NCBI GenBank assembly: GCA_934281515.1
Contig: CAKQXG010000010.1
Location: forward strand, 1 to 30,357
DNA length: 30,357 nt
Reading direction: 5' to 3'
Source of the DNA: an uncultured Clostridia bacterium
GTDB taxonomy: Bacteria; Bacillota; Clostridia; Christensenellales; CAG-314
Within the stretch, counting starts at the first letter, position 1. The number at the start of each line of letters is the position of its first letter. Shown in pieces: positions 8,279-16,028 of the stretch. Under the pieces are notes generated by a model. The model searched no databases and had not been told where the DNA came from. It saw only the letters and a program-made list of their open reading frames with translations. Both the position numbers and the translations under genes were made by a program.

Positions 8279-9043
8279 ATGCAAATCGGAGTTAATCTTT
8301 TTTCTATACGTAACATGATTTCTACGTCGGAGCAGTGCGCAGAGACATTTGCAACGCTCAAAGATATGGGCGTGACTTATGTGCAGTACTCCGGCGGTCC
8401 GTACGACGTCGAGTTGTTGCAGAAGTGTGCAAAAATTTTGCCGATAGTACTTACTCACGTGCCGATGGACAGGATTCTCAACGAGCCGCAAAAACTGTGC
8501 GAAGAACACAAGTCTTTCGGTTGCACGAATATCGGATTGGGAATGATGCCTCTTGACATCATCAAGGACGAACAAAAGTGCAAGGATACCATTGCCGCCC
8601 TAAACGAATCGGGCAAGGTTATGCAACAAAACGGATGCAAATTGTTTTATCACTTCCATCACTTCGAGTTTTACAAGTTTGCCGACGGTACGCGAATTGT
8701 GGACTACATCATCGACAACTGCCCGTACGTCAACTTTACTGCCGACACCTACTGGATACAGTATGGCGGCGCAAGCGTGACGGAGTATCTCAAAAAGATG
8801 GACGGGCGTATAGAGTGCGTGCATTTGAAGGACTACAAAATCGTCGTTAACGATAAGGGTGAGTTTGCACCCGTATTTGCGCCGTTGTCCGAAGGCAACC
8901 AAAACTACGCCGATATTGTGCCTGTGGCTCGTGAGTGCGGTGCAAAGTACTTCCTTATCGAACAGGATAACGCCGCCAAGATGCCCGACTCTATGGGACA
9001 AATAGCAATCAGCGTCAAAGCGGCGCTGGGTTGGCAATTTTAA
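8279..9043 (+). CDS. Second TIM-barrel sugar isomerase/epimerase-like protein
   Basis: A 254-residue cytoplasmic xylose isomerase-like TIM barrel, only distantly similar to the one at 3745. Expected metal ligands: Glu130 in FHHFEF, Asp156 in ADTYW, His182 in VHLKDY and Glu228 in IEQD, with LSEGNQNY (203-210) matching the usual GEG loop. This subtype is commonly found beside Gfo/Idh dehydrogenases. The start at 8279 follows AAGGAGCG; an in-frame ATG at 8120 would add 53 residues with no family resemblance. A 187-base gap separates it from uxaC and holds only weak hairpins and no convincing promoter. A terminator follows at 9091, so it ends the unit. Substrate unknown. Confidence 0.8.
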   Translation: MQIGVNLFSIRNMISTSEQCAETFATLKDMGVTYVQYSGGPYDVELLQKCAKILPIVLTHVPMDRILNEPQKLCEEHKSFGCTNIGLGMMPLDIIKDEQKCKDTIAALNESGKVMQQNGCKLFYHFHHFEFYKFADGTRIVDYIIDNCPYVNFTADTYWIQYGGASVTEYLKKMDGRIECVHLKDYKIVVNDKGEFAPVFAPLSEGNQNYADIVPVARECGAKYFLIEQDNAAKMPDSMGQIAISVKAALGWQF

Positions 9044-9090
9044 TATACGTGCAAACTTTTTGCCGACATATTAAACAAGTTTATACACGA

Positions 9091-9127
9091 AACGGACCGA
9101 AAGAACTTGTCTATCGGTCCGTTTTTT
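9091..9127 (+). terminator. Rho-independent terminator of the isomerase/uxaC unit
   Basis: A 10-bp stem (AACGGACCGA at 9091-9100 with TCGGTCCGTT at 9114-9123) around a 13-base loop runs into a T tract ending at 9127. It is 48 bases downstream of the last gene of the unit. Confidence 0.88.
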
Positions 9128-9187
9128 CAATTCGTTTCGACGTTTATCGGATATTGTTTTGTCTTTTACTCGAAGTTTTTGAAAGGT

Positions 9188-9253
9188 TAGGGGTGCGGGG
9201 GAAGGAAAACTTTTTTCAAAAAGTTTTCCTTCCCCCGCAAAAACACTCCCCTA
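9188..9253. repeat. Near-perfect long inverted repeat; terminator-like hairpin
   Basis: Two perfectly complementary 22-base arms (9194-9215 and 9218-9239) are separated by only two bases, TC. The outer TAGGGG (9188-9193) can also pair with CCCCTA (9248-9253), leaving an 8-base bulge, so the structure reaches the stop codon of the leftward AraC gene. T and A runs inside the arms could end transcription from the left-reading gene. The near-zero loop and perfect symmetry are more than a terminator needs and suggest a dispersed palindromic element. Confidence 0.75.
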
Positions 9254-10081
9254 CTTTTGCTTCTTCCGTAACTGCGACGGCGGCATTCCTGTTTGCGCCT
9301 TGATGCATTTGGAAAGGTACTTGGCGTCGGCAAACGACAGCATGTCGGCAATTTCGTTAAGAGTGTAGTCGGTATTGATAACAAGAGTGCAGGCAAAGTT
9401 GACCTTGTTGTTGGCAAAGTATTTCAGCGGACTTATGCCGTATTTATCGACAAACAGTCGTTCGATGTGCGATTTGCTGAGGTTCAGCGCCTTGGATATA
9501 TCGTCGAGCGTGACCTTTTGCGAAACGTTTTCGTCGAGATAGCCTTTGATGAGTTCTGGAAATTTCAGCGGCGCGACATTTGCGCTGTAGTCGTGCGGTC
9601 GTATTTGTTGCACAAGCGCAAGCGCGCATTGCATGATGTCGTCAAATGGCAATTCGTTGCCATCGTCGACAAGGGTAAACAACCGCTCGAAAACGGGTCT
9701 TGTGTCAACCTTGCGCACGATTACGCTGCTGGTCAGCCCGAACGAAGTAACAAGACTGTCCATAAACGTGCCGCGCAGCACCACGAAATACTTGGTATAC
9801 GGCTGCTTTTTGTCGGCGTAGTAGACGTGGCGTTGCAACTTGTTCAGGAAGTATGTGTCGCCTGCCCGTACGTCAATGCAATCGGTTTCGGTCTCGATGT
9901 GTCCAACGCCGTCGGCAACGTATTCAAATACGTAGTTGTCCCACAAACGGCTTTTTGACACGTTGTGCAGTATGCGGTAGGACGGGTTCGGGTAGGTTAT
10001 ACCGGTCAACATAACGTCGAAAAAGTCGTTGTGCGCCAACGTTCGACGATAAATGGCCTCGTTCATCGAGTTGTAGTACAT
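9251..10081 (-). CDS. AraC family transcriptional regulator (second)
   Basis: A 276-residue regulator with an N-terminal cupin-like sensing domain (about 35-105, containing VRAGDTYFLN at 71-80) and a C-terminal double helix-turn-helix (about 185-276) with ISKALNLSKSHIERLFVDKYGISPLKYF then IADMLSFADAKYLSKCIKAQTGMPP, read here as two separate motifs. The ATG at 10081 is preceded by AAAGGAGG on the minus strand; an in-frame ATG at 10156 is rejected because it is upstream of that site and encodes a basic, family-unlike stretch. It diverges from the sugar-binding protein gene, so it probably controls uptake. It is not closely similar to the first AraC protein outside the helix-turn-helix. Confidence 0.88.
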   Translation of the reverse strand: MYYNSMNEAIYRRTLAHNDFFDVMLTGITYPNPSYRILHNVSKSRLWDNYVFEYVADGVGHIETETDCIDVRAGDTYFLNKLQRHVYYADKKQPYTKYFVVLRGTFMDSLVTSFGLTSSVIVRKVDTRPVFERLFTLVDDGNELPFDDIMQCALALVQQIRPHDYSANVAPLKFPELIKGYLDENVSQKVTLDDISKALNLSKSHIERLFVDKYGISPLKYFANNKVNFACTLVINTDYTLNEIADMLSFADAKYLSKCIKAQTGMPPSQLRKKQK

Positions 10082-10135
10082 GTTGCCTCCTTTGTCGCAG
10101 CGTCGGTTGCGGCGTCGGATTGGTCTTTTTTTGAC

Positions 10136-10164
10136 ATTGTACCATATTTTCGGCAAAATTACAA
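10136..10164 (-). promoter_or_regulatory. Candidate promoter for the second AraC regulator
   Basis: On the minus strand TTGTAA (10159-10164) and TACAAT (10136-10141) are 17 bases apart, with TGG before the -10 box as an extended -10. The start near 10129 leaves a leader of about 48 bases. Confidence 0.55.
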
Positions 10165-10240
10165 CCCCGAAAAGGGGGTGTTTTTGCTAATTTGCAATCA
10201 AAATGAGAATATTTTACACCTTATTAGATAATATTGTATG

Positions 10241-10269
10241 TTGTATTGCGCCTTGTTCGGCGGTATAAT
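10241..10269 (+). promoter_or_regulatory. Candidate promoter for the sugar transporter operon
   Basis: TTGTAT (10241-10246) and a perfect TATAAT (10264-10269) are 17 bases apart; transcription would start near 10276. A second TATAAT at 10298-10303 lacks a -35 box at the right distance. The 77 bases between the two divergent promoters are AT-rich and also hold a small CCCC-GAAAA-GGGG hairpin at about 10166-10180, a likely place for AraC binding. Confidence 0.5.
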
Positions 10270-10319
10270 TTATATAAAAAAGCTAGTTGTCACAAACTAT
10301 AATTTATACGGAGGAAACT

Positions 10320-12131
10320 ATGTCTAAATTTATCAAGTTTTTAAGCATCGTTCTGGTTTGCCTTACGTTGTCTACTTGCTTGTTTGCATGCAATGGCGAC
10401 GACGGCGGTAGCGACATCGTTATCGACGACAAAGGCAACGTACGCCCCTCTGCCGACGGCAAGGAAACCGTCGTAAAATTTTGGGGATGGGGCGAATCGG
10501 GCGAAAAGGAAGTTTTCGAACGTATCGTAAACGAATTTAATAAAAAGTTCGAAGGCTCTATCAAGGTGAAGTACACCCAACGTCCGTCAAGCAGCTACGG
10601 CGAATCGCTGCGTACCGCACTTCTCGGTTCCAGCGGACCCGATGTTGTGTACGTTCAGGACAACTATTTCAAGTCTTACGTTACAAGCGGTTTGTTGAAA
10701 GACATCACGGAGCAAGTAAACAAAAGCGAATGGTTGAAGGACTACGAAACGACGATGTTCCCCAACACCATGCAGCGTTACAAGTACAATCCCGTAACGA
10801 CTACGTCCAATGCCGACGATCCCATCTACGCCGTACCCAAGGACCTTGCTCCGACGGCACTGTACTACAACAAAGATATGATGACAAACGCCGGTATCCA
10901 AATCATCAGCAAGAGCGAAGCGGAAGTTAAGGCTGCGCTTGCCGAAGGTAAGAAAATCTGGCCGTCGGGCGATGAAAGGGGACTTGACATCAAAATCAAG
11001 GCCTATTACACCAACAGCAAATTGGGCGTCAAGGTGTTCAACAACCAAATTCCCATGAGTTGGCAGGAGTGCGTCGAGTTGTCAAATGACCTTATGGCGG
11101 CAAACAGCGGCAAGTACGGATTCTACTCCGAGTGGTGGTTCAACTACGGCTGGTCGGTAGGCGGCGACTGCATCGAGTACATCGAAACCAACGACGCCGC
11201 TTACAACGGCGGCTACTACAAGTTTACCTTGCAGGACGCCTCCAAAAACTACATTGTCAAGGACGACTGCACCGAAGGCGTTACCGTTGACGGCAAAACC
11301 TACAACGCAGGCGAGATATTGTCCTATGCGCACAAGCAAATGCTTAACGACGAACAAAAGGCGAAGTGCAACGTGTTGCCTTCCATGCGTGAAGCGTTTA
11401 CCGAGTTTGTTCGTTTGTCGCAGAATAAAGGCACAACCGTCGACACCGTCAAGATGAGCGACCTGACTGACGAGTATTCTTCGATTGCCGACTTCTACGG
11501 CGCAAATGCCAACGGTCAACTGAAAGGTTACCAAATTTCGCCCAACCCCACAACGATAGCCGCAGACGGTAAAAACGGATACTTTACAAGCGGTAAGGTC
11601 GGTTTGTTGGTTACAACGATGAGTGCGGTCAAGCAAATTCGCACCAACATGAAGGACGATTGGGACGTTGCTCCCATGCTTGTCTACAAGGAGTACAACG
11701 ACGACGGCACCGAAGTGCTTGTCCATGGCGTGCAAGCCGCACACAGCGGTTCGGTAGGTATTGCGCTCAACGCCAAGACTAAGAAAGAAAATGCGGCGTT
11801 CTTGTTTGCTTCGTACATTGCAAGCGAATTCGGACAATCCATCCAGGCCGACGAAGGCTTTGCTATTCCTTTGCAAAAGAGCGTTGCCAACAGCGACGTG
11901 TATTTGAAGCTCGACCAAAAGCCCGCCAACATCAAGGTGTTTATCGACGCATGCTACTACGAAACCCCGGGCGACTGGTGGTATCTGCGTGACAAAAAGT
12001 GGATCGACGACTGGGCAAGTTTGCTTAACGGCGACGTGCGTAACGGCAAGATTACGCTGTCCGATTTCTACGCAAGTCAAAAGTTTACCAAGACGCAGGG
12101 CATACTCAACGAGTATACCAAGAAGAAGTAA
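10320..12131 (+). CDS. Sugar ABC transporter substrate-binding lipoprotein (CUT1, family 1)
   Basis: A 603-residue lipoprotein with signal peptide and lipobox LFAC (Cys24), held on the outer membrane face, where it binds a sugar or short oligosaccharide and hands it to the permeases that follow. The sequence TVVKFWGWGESGEKEVFERI (about 49-68) opens the first lobe as in family 1 binding proteins, then DVVYVQD and YAVPKDLAPTALYYNKD are typical of the fold. It is longer than the common 400-450 residues, as often seen in Clostridia that bind oligosaccharides. The start at 10320 is set by ACGGAGGAAA; the in-frame ATG at 10287 lies before it. A stem-loop after the gene may set its expression above the permeases. 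Ligand unknown. Confidence 0.88.
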   Translation: MSKFIKFLSIVLVCLTLSTCLFACNGDDGGSDIVIDDKGNVRPSADGKETVVKFWGWGESGEKEVFERIVNEFNKKFEGSIKVKYTQRPSSSYGESLRTALLGSSGPDVVYVQDNYFKSYVTSGLLKDITEQVNKSEWLKDYETTMFPNTMQRYKYNPVTTTSNADDPIYAVPKDLAPTALYYNKDMMTNAGIQIISKSEAEVKAALAEGKKIWPSGDERGLDIKIKAYYTNSKLGVKVFNNQIPMSWQECVELSNDLMAANSGKYGFYSEWWFNYGWSVGGDCIEYIETNDAAYNGGYYKFTLQDASKNYIVKDDCTEGVTVDGKTYNAGEILSYAHKQMLNDEQKAKCNVLPSMREAFTEFVRLSQNKGTTVDTVKMSDLTDEYSSIADFYGANANGQLKGYQISPNPTTIAADGKNGYFTSGKVGLLVTTMSAVKQIRTNMKDDWDVAPMLVYKEYNDDGTEVLVHGVQAAHSGSVGIALNAKTKKENAAFLFASYIASEFGQSIQADEGFAIPLQKSVANSDVYLKLDQKPANIKVFIDACYYETPGDWWYLRDKKWIDDWASLLNGDVRNGKITLSDFYASQKFTKTQGILNEYTKKK

Positions 12132-12142
12132 CATCGCTTACG

Positions 12143-12174
12143 GCGTTGCGAAGTCGCATTTGGCTTCGCAACGC
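12143..12174 (+). promoter_or_regulatory. Intercistronic stem-loop after the binding-protein gene
   Basis: A perfect 11-bp stem (GCGTTGCGAAG at 12143-12153, complement at 12164-12174) with a 10-base loop is followed by AAAATT rather than a T run. It probably stabilises the upstream mRNA or partly ends transcription, giving more binding protein than permease, as known for maltose-type operons. Confidence 0.6.
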
Positions 12175-12284
12175 AAAATTATTGATACGTATTGCAAAAA
12201 CAGGCGCATTTTCGTTGTTTGTGTGGTTGCGACCTTGTTCGGGTTGCGGCATTGACAGCGAAAAAACGTCAACGGAGAAAAAAG

Positions 12285-13208
12285 ATGATTAAGGACGCAG
12301 ATATAGCGATTAGAAATCCCAAACGCAAAAAGTTCGGGCGAGAAATTGAAGGTTTCTTGTTTTCGTTTGCGCCCGTGTTGCGCTTCTTGCTGTTCGGGTT
12401 GGTGCCGCTGATTGTAGGTTTGGCAATGGCTTTCCTTACGATGGAGTACACCTACGACCTTGCAGAAGGTACTTTTTGCGGGTTTGACAACTTCATTTAT
12501 GTGCTTGACCCTACAAACGGATTTTGGAGCGCAGTCGGCAACACGTTGTTTATGGCGTTGGCATGGCCTATATCCATGGCAATTGCCTTGCTTGTGTCGA
12601 TGTTGCTTACCAAGGACATCAAGGGCAAGCCGTTCTTCCGCACGGTTTACTTTATTCCGTTTGTGTGTTCGGTAGTGGCGTTGACGCTTATGTGGAACGT
12701 CCTGTTGGACTACAACTACGGTCCGATAAATCAACTGTTGGAGGGCGTGTTCGGTACGCGTATCAACTTCCGCGGCGACCCCGATTGGTACATTCCCGGG
12801 CTTATTCTGATGATGGTGTGGAGCACGACGGGCTACAAGATAGTTATACTTACCGCCGCACTGACCACCGTCAACAAAACCTACTACGAGGCAGCTTCGC
12901 TGGACGGCGCAAACGCATGGCAAAAGTTTAAGAATATCACCTTGCCCGCAATCTCTCCGACGATGTTCTTTTTGTTGGTTACGGGCATAATCAACGTTTT
13001 GCAGGAGTTTACTCGTTCGCAGGTGTGGGACAAGTCCGGCGGCCCCAACGGTAAGGGCATCACGATAGTGTTTTATTTGTACCGCGAAGCCTTCGAATAC
13101 AACAACATGGGACATGCCTCGGCGGTTGCATGGATATTGTCGATTATGATTGTGATAATTACGATAATCAACTTTGTCGTAAGCAAAAAGTGGGTGAAGT
13201 ATGACTGA
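12285..13208 (+). CDS. Sugar ABC transporter permease, MalF/UgpA-like
   Basis: A 307-residue inner-membrane protein with about six transmembrane segments (near 28-52, 86-108, 120-142, 170-192, 222-242 and 280-300). The cytoplasmic EAA loop that docks the ATPase is at 202-221, beginning EAASLDGA and ending NITLP, in the form typical of the first permease of CUT1 importers. The start at 12285 follows GGAGAAAAAAG; an upstream in-frame ATG at 12192 would add 31 basic, unrelated residues. Its stop overlaps the next gene by eight bases, indicating translational coupling of the pair. Confidence 0.92.
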   Translation: MIKDADIAIRNPKRKKFGREIEGFLFSFAPVLRFLLFGLVPLIVGLAMAFLTMEYTYDLAEGTFCGFDNFIYVLDPTNGFWSAVGNTLFMALAWPISMAIALLVSMLLTKDIKGKPFFRTVYFIPFVCSVVALTLMWNVLLDYNYGPINQLLEGVFGTRINFRGDPDWYIPGLILMMVWSTTGYKIVILTAALTTVNKTYYEAASLDGANAWQKFKNITLPAISPTMFFLLVTGIINVLQEFTRSQVWDKSGGPNGKGITIVFYLYREAFEYNNMGHASAVAWILSIMIVIITIINFVVSKKWVKYD

Positions 13209-14097
13209 TAAATCTATCTACGATCCGTCGTTGATTCTCCGAAGCAAGGCGAAACGCATTGCAAGCAAGGTGTTGACCTATCTTGTATTGATAGTTGTCG
13301 CACTGTCGGTGCTGCTGCCGCTGTACATCGTACTTATTACATCGTTCAAGGGCAAGTCGGAGGCAATGGATTCGTCGTTCAGTTGGTGGCCTGCCGAGGT
13401 TGACTTGCACGGCTACAAGGAAGTGTTTACCTACACTTCGGGCAGTGACGACGAAGTTCCTACCGTAATCCGCGGCTTTATCAACACACTTATCGTGTCG
13501 GTGCCGACGTCGATTATCGGGGTGCTTGTTGCGGCTCTTGCGGCATTTGCTTTTGCCAAGTTGGAATACAAATCCAAAAATATGCTGTTTGCTATTCTCC
13601 TTGGCACGATGATGATTCCCGGCACGATTACGTTGATTCCGTCTTACGTAATTTTTGACAAAATCGGCTGGGTAGATACCTTTTGCCCCCTTATGATACC
13701 GGCAATGCTGGGTGGCGCAAGTTGTGTGTTCTTTCTCAGACAGTTCTACTTCTCGATACCAAACGACTTGATGGACGCGGCAAAGATAGACGGACTAGGC
13801 AACTTCGGTATATTTTTCAGCGTAATGTTGCCGCTGTCGATGCCTGCGCTTATCGCACAGTTGGTGTTGGCGTTTGTCGGCAGTTACAATGCCTATCTCG
13901 GACCGCTTTTGTACTTGCAGTCACCCGAAAAGTACACGTTGCAAATTGCGTTGCAGTTTTTTAAGGGCACCTACACTACCGACTGGGCAGTGGTGATGGC
14001 AGGCGCGACGGTGTCGCTGATTCCGACCCTTGCGCTGTACCTGTTTGGACAAAAGTACTTTATCGAAGGTATCGCCACAAGCGGAATGAAACTGTAA
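13201..14097 (+). CDS. Sugar ABC transporter permease, MalG/UgpE-like
   Basis: A 298-residue inner-membrane partner of the preceding permease, with about six hydrophobic segments (near 24-48, 92-118, 128-148, 160-180, 212-232 and 262-282). The EAA-type loop is at about 191-213: MDAAKIDGLG then VMLPLS, with the first EAA residues changed to MDA. It starts inside the end of the MalF-like gene. No ATPase gene follows here; a MalK/UgpC-type ATPase is encoded at 28486, and shared ATPases for CUT1 importers are well known. Confidence 0.92.
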   Translation: MTDKSIYDPSLILRSKAKRIASKVLTYLVLIVVALSVLLPLYIVLITSFKGKSEAMDSSFSWWPAEVDLHGYKEVFTYTSGSDDEVPTVIRGFINTLIVSVPTSIIGVLVAALAAFAFAKLEYKSKNMLFAILLGTMMIPGTITLIPSYVIFDKIGWVDTFCPLMIPAMLGGASCVFFLRQFYFSIPNDLMDAAKIDGLGNFGIFFSVMLPLSMPALIAQLVLAFVGSYNAYLGPLLYLQSPEKYTLQIALQFFKGTYTTDWAVVMAGATVSLIPTLALYLFGQKYFIEGIATSGMKL

Positions 14098-14108
14098 AAT
14101 TTGTCCGT

Positions 14109-14148
14109 TTGTACAAAAATTTTAAGTACGTATAAAGATTTCTATAAT
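14109..14148 (+). promoter_or_regulatory. Candidate promoter region upstream of the GH43 gene
   Basis: TTGTAC (14109-14114) and TATAAA (14131-14136) are 16 bases apart; a perfect TATAAT also occurs at 14143-14148 with a poor -35. Either would give a leader of about 95-110 bases containing the operator-like pair at 14189-14214. The 154-base gap after the permeases makes a separate start likely. Confidence 0.45.
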
Positions 14149-14188
14149 TACAACCCTGTTGCAATTTTTTCGGAAACGGGGTGCGGAG

Positions 14189-14214
14189 CAAAATGTTTTG
14201 ACGAAAACGTTTTG
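14189..14214. promoter_or_regulatory. Tandem operator-like pair (CAAAATGTTTTG, GAAAACGTTTTG)
   Basis: Two nearly palindromic 12-mers occur at 14189-14200 and 14203-14214, with centres 14 bases apart. They resemble the single sites at 3689 and 23155. Their place in the leader suggests a repressor roadblock or catabolite site, but the protein is unknown and the core is AT-rich, so chance cannot be excluded. Confidence 0.35.
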
Positions 14215-14251
14215 TTAGTGCAAAAAAACTCCCTAACACACAGGAGATACT

Positions 14252-16018
14252 ATGAAAAAGTTACTAAATCTACTTCTTTCCGCCATTATGGTTGTCACGG
14301 GCTTGTTTGCGCTTGTCGGGTGCGACGGCGGCAACTCTCTCGGAGTAGTGGAATTGGCCTACTATGACGAAGAGAACGACAGCATCGGCTACAACAACAG
14401 TTTGTTCTATCGCAACGACCTGCTGGAAACGGGCGCCGACCCTTGCGTAATAAAGGTTACCGAGGGCGAATACAAGGATTGGTTTTTCTTGTACGGCACA
14501 ACCGACACCACAAGTTGTACGGCATACGCCTGCTGGAAGAGCAAGGACCTGACCAACTGGCAATCCGTGTCTATTTGCTACTCGCCAGAGTCGTCGAGTT
14601 GGGGATTGGCGTCTTTGTGGGCTCCGGGCGTAATTTACGATCCGTCCGACGGCAAATACTATTTGTTTTACAGTGCGGAAAACAGTGCAAGCGGCTACTA
14701 CAAAACCAAGTACCTCGGTATGGCTGTTTCGGACAGCCCTGCGGGACCGTTTGTTCAGTACACGGGCGTAAACGGCAACGGCGACACGATTACCCTTGCC
14801 GATCCGATTTTTGACATTCGTAAGGCCAAGGACGCACCGTTTTTCCAAACGGATTACGCCAAGGAAACGGATTCCTACAAGAAGAATACCAGCTTCATCG
14901 ACGCTTGTCCGTTTATCGCTTCGGACGGAAGCAAGTATCTGTACATGTGCCGCAGTCGTAACGCCCACAGTTCCAACATCATATCCGTAGTGAAAATGAC
15001 CGACTGGGCAACCCCCGACTACAACACCTATAAGGAACTTACCACGCTTGACCGCACGACATTAGGCGGCACGGTGCAGCCCGAACGCAGCGAAACCAAG
15101 ATTAACGAAGCGCCGTACATGACGGAACGTAACGGCAAGTACTACCTTACCTTTTCCATCAATGCCACGACCGACCCGGAATACGCAGTGATGCAAGCCG
15201 TCGGCGACAGCCCGACGGGACCTTTTACAAAAGTGCAGGAGTCGGAAGGCGGACTTGTAATCGGCATCGACTACATGAACAACGAGTGGGATCACGTGCT
15301 TTGCTGCGGTAGCCATGCCTTTGTGGAGGACGGCGACGAATTGTGGATCGTATACCACCAGGATCGCAACCGCGCAAGCGAAGGTTTGTCCGGCGTCGGC
15401 ACAAACAACCGCGGTTTTGCTTGCGACAGAGTAAACTGGGTGACAAACCAAAACGGACTGGAAGTGCTTAAAGCCAACGGACCTACCACAAGTCCGCAAC
15501 CGTTGCCTTCGTCCTACACGGGTTACACAAATCTTGCACTCAAAGCCAAGGTTACGGCAACCCAAACGGTGGACGGCACAACGACAGATATCGACGACGA
15601 TACGTGCAAACTGCTCAACGACGGACTTGTTCGTTTCCACGACATCGACATCATCGACGAGTTTTATGCCGAGGGAGTTGTTACCGTAACGCTTGCTTTC
15701 GACGACTACGTTACGGCAAGGTCGCTTGTTATTTACAACAGTTGCTTGTTCGACAGTGCGTTTTACCGCGTGGCACGTATCGACTTCGGCTTCCGCAAGG
15801 AAATCGACGGCAAAACATACACGGGCATTGCACGTGTGGACGACTTGTACTACAACCTCGAAAAGTACTCACAACTCGATTTGGGCATTATGCGCCCGGG
15901 TGCGCCGCTGATACTCGAATTTGACGAACTGCAAATCAATTCCGTAACAATAACCTTTGTTTGTCCCGACGGACAGGAAAACATCGGCGTTTCGGAAATA
16001 ATGCTTATGGGCAAGTAG
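14252..16018 (+). CDS. GH43 family glycosidase lipoprotein
   Basis: A 588-residue surface lipoprotein (lipobox LVGC, Cys24). The five-bladed propeller of family GH43 spans about 45-400, with the three expected acids: base Asp63 in GADPCVIK, Asp217 in FIDACPF and acid Glu286 in NEAPYM; WAPGVIYDPSDGKYYLFYSA (123-142) is another family block. GH43 enzymes cut alpha-L-arabinofuranosyl or beta-xylosyl bonds in xylan and arabinan; which one is not readable here. The C-terminal 425-588 starts TNLALKAKVTAT and looks like an F5/8-type (CBM32-like) galactose-binding sandwich. The start is backed by AGGAGATA. Ten bases separate it from the next lipoprotein gene, so the two are cotranscribed. Confidence 0.9.
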   Translation: MKKLLNLLLSAIMVVTGLFALVGCDGGNSLGVVELAYYDEENDSIGYNNSLFYRNDLLETGADPCVIKVTEGEYKDWFFLYGTTDTTSCTAYACWKSKDLTNWQSVSICYSPESSSWGLASLWAPGVIYDPSDGKYYLFYSAENSASGYYKTKYLGMAVSDSPAGPFVQYTGVNGNGDTITLADPIFDIRKAKDAPFFQTDYAKETDSYKKNTSFIDACPFIASDGSKYLYMCRSRNAHSSNIISVVKMTDWATPDYNTYKELTTLDRTTLGGTVQPERSETKINEAPYMTERNGKYYLTFSINATTDPEYAVMQAVGDSPTGPFTKVQESEGGLVIGIDYMNNEWDHVLCCGSHAFVEDGDELWIVYHQDRNRASEGLSGVGTNNRGFACDRVNWVTNQNGLEVLKANGPTTSPQPLPSSYTGYTNLALKAKVTATQTVDGTTTDIDDDTCKLLNDGLVRFHDIDIIDEFYAEGVVTVTLAFDDYVTARSLVIYNSCLFDSAFYRVARIDFGFRKEIDGKTYTGIARVDDLYYNLEKYSQLDLGIMRPGAPLILEFDELQINSVTITFVCPDGQENIGVSEIMLMGK

Positions 16019-16028
16019 GAGGACGGCT

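Noticed and set aside
8102..8280. Small hairpins and TATACT in the gap before the second isomerase, considered as terminator and promoter.
   Set aside because: Stems are 5-6 bp without a good T tract, and no -35 box sits at the right spacing from TATACT (8246-8251).
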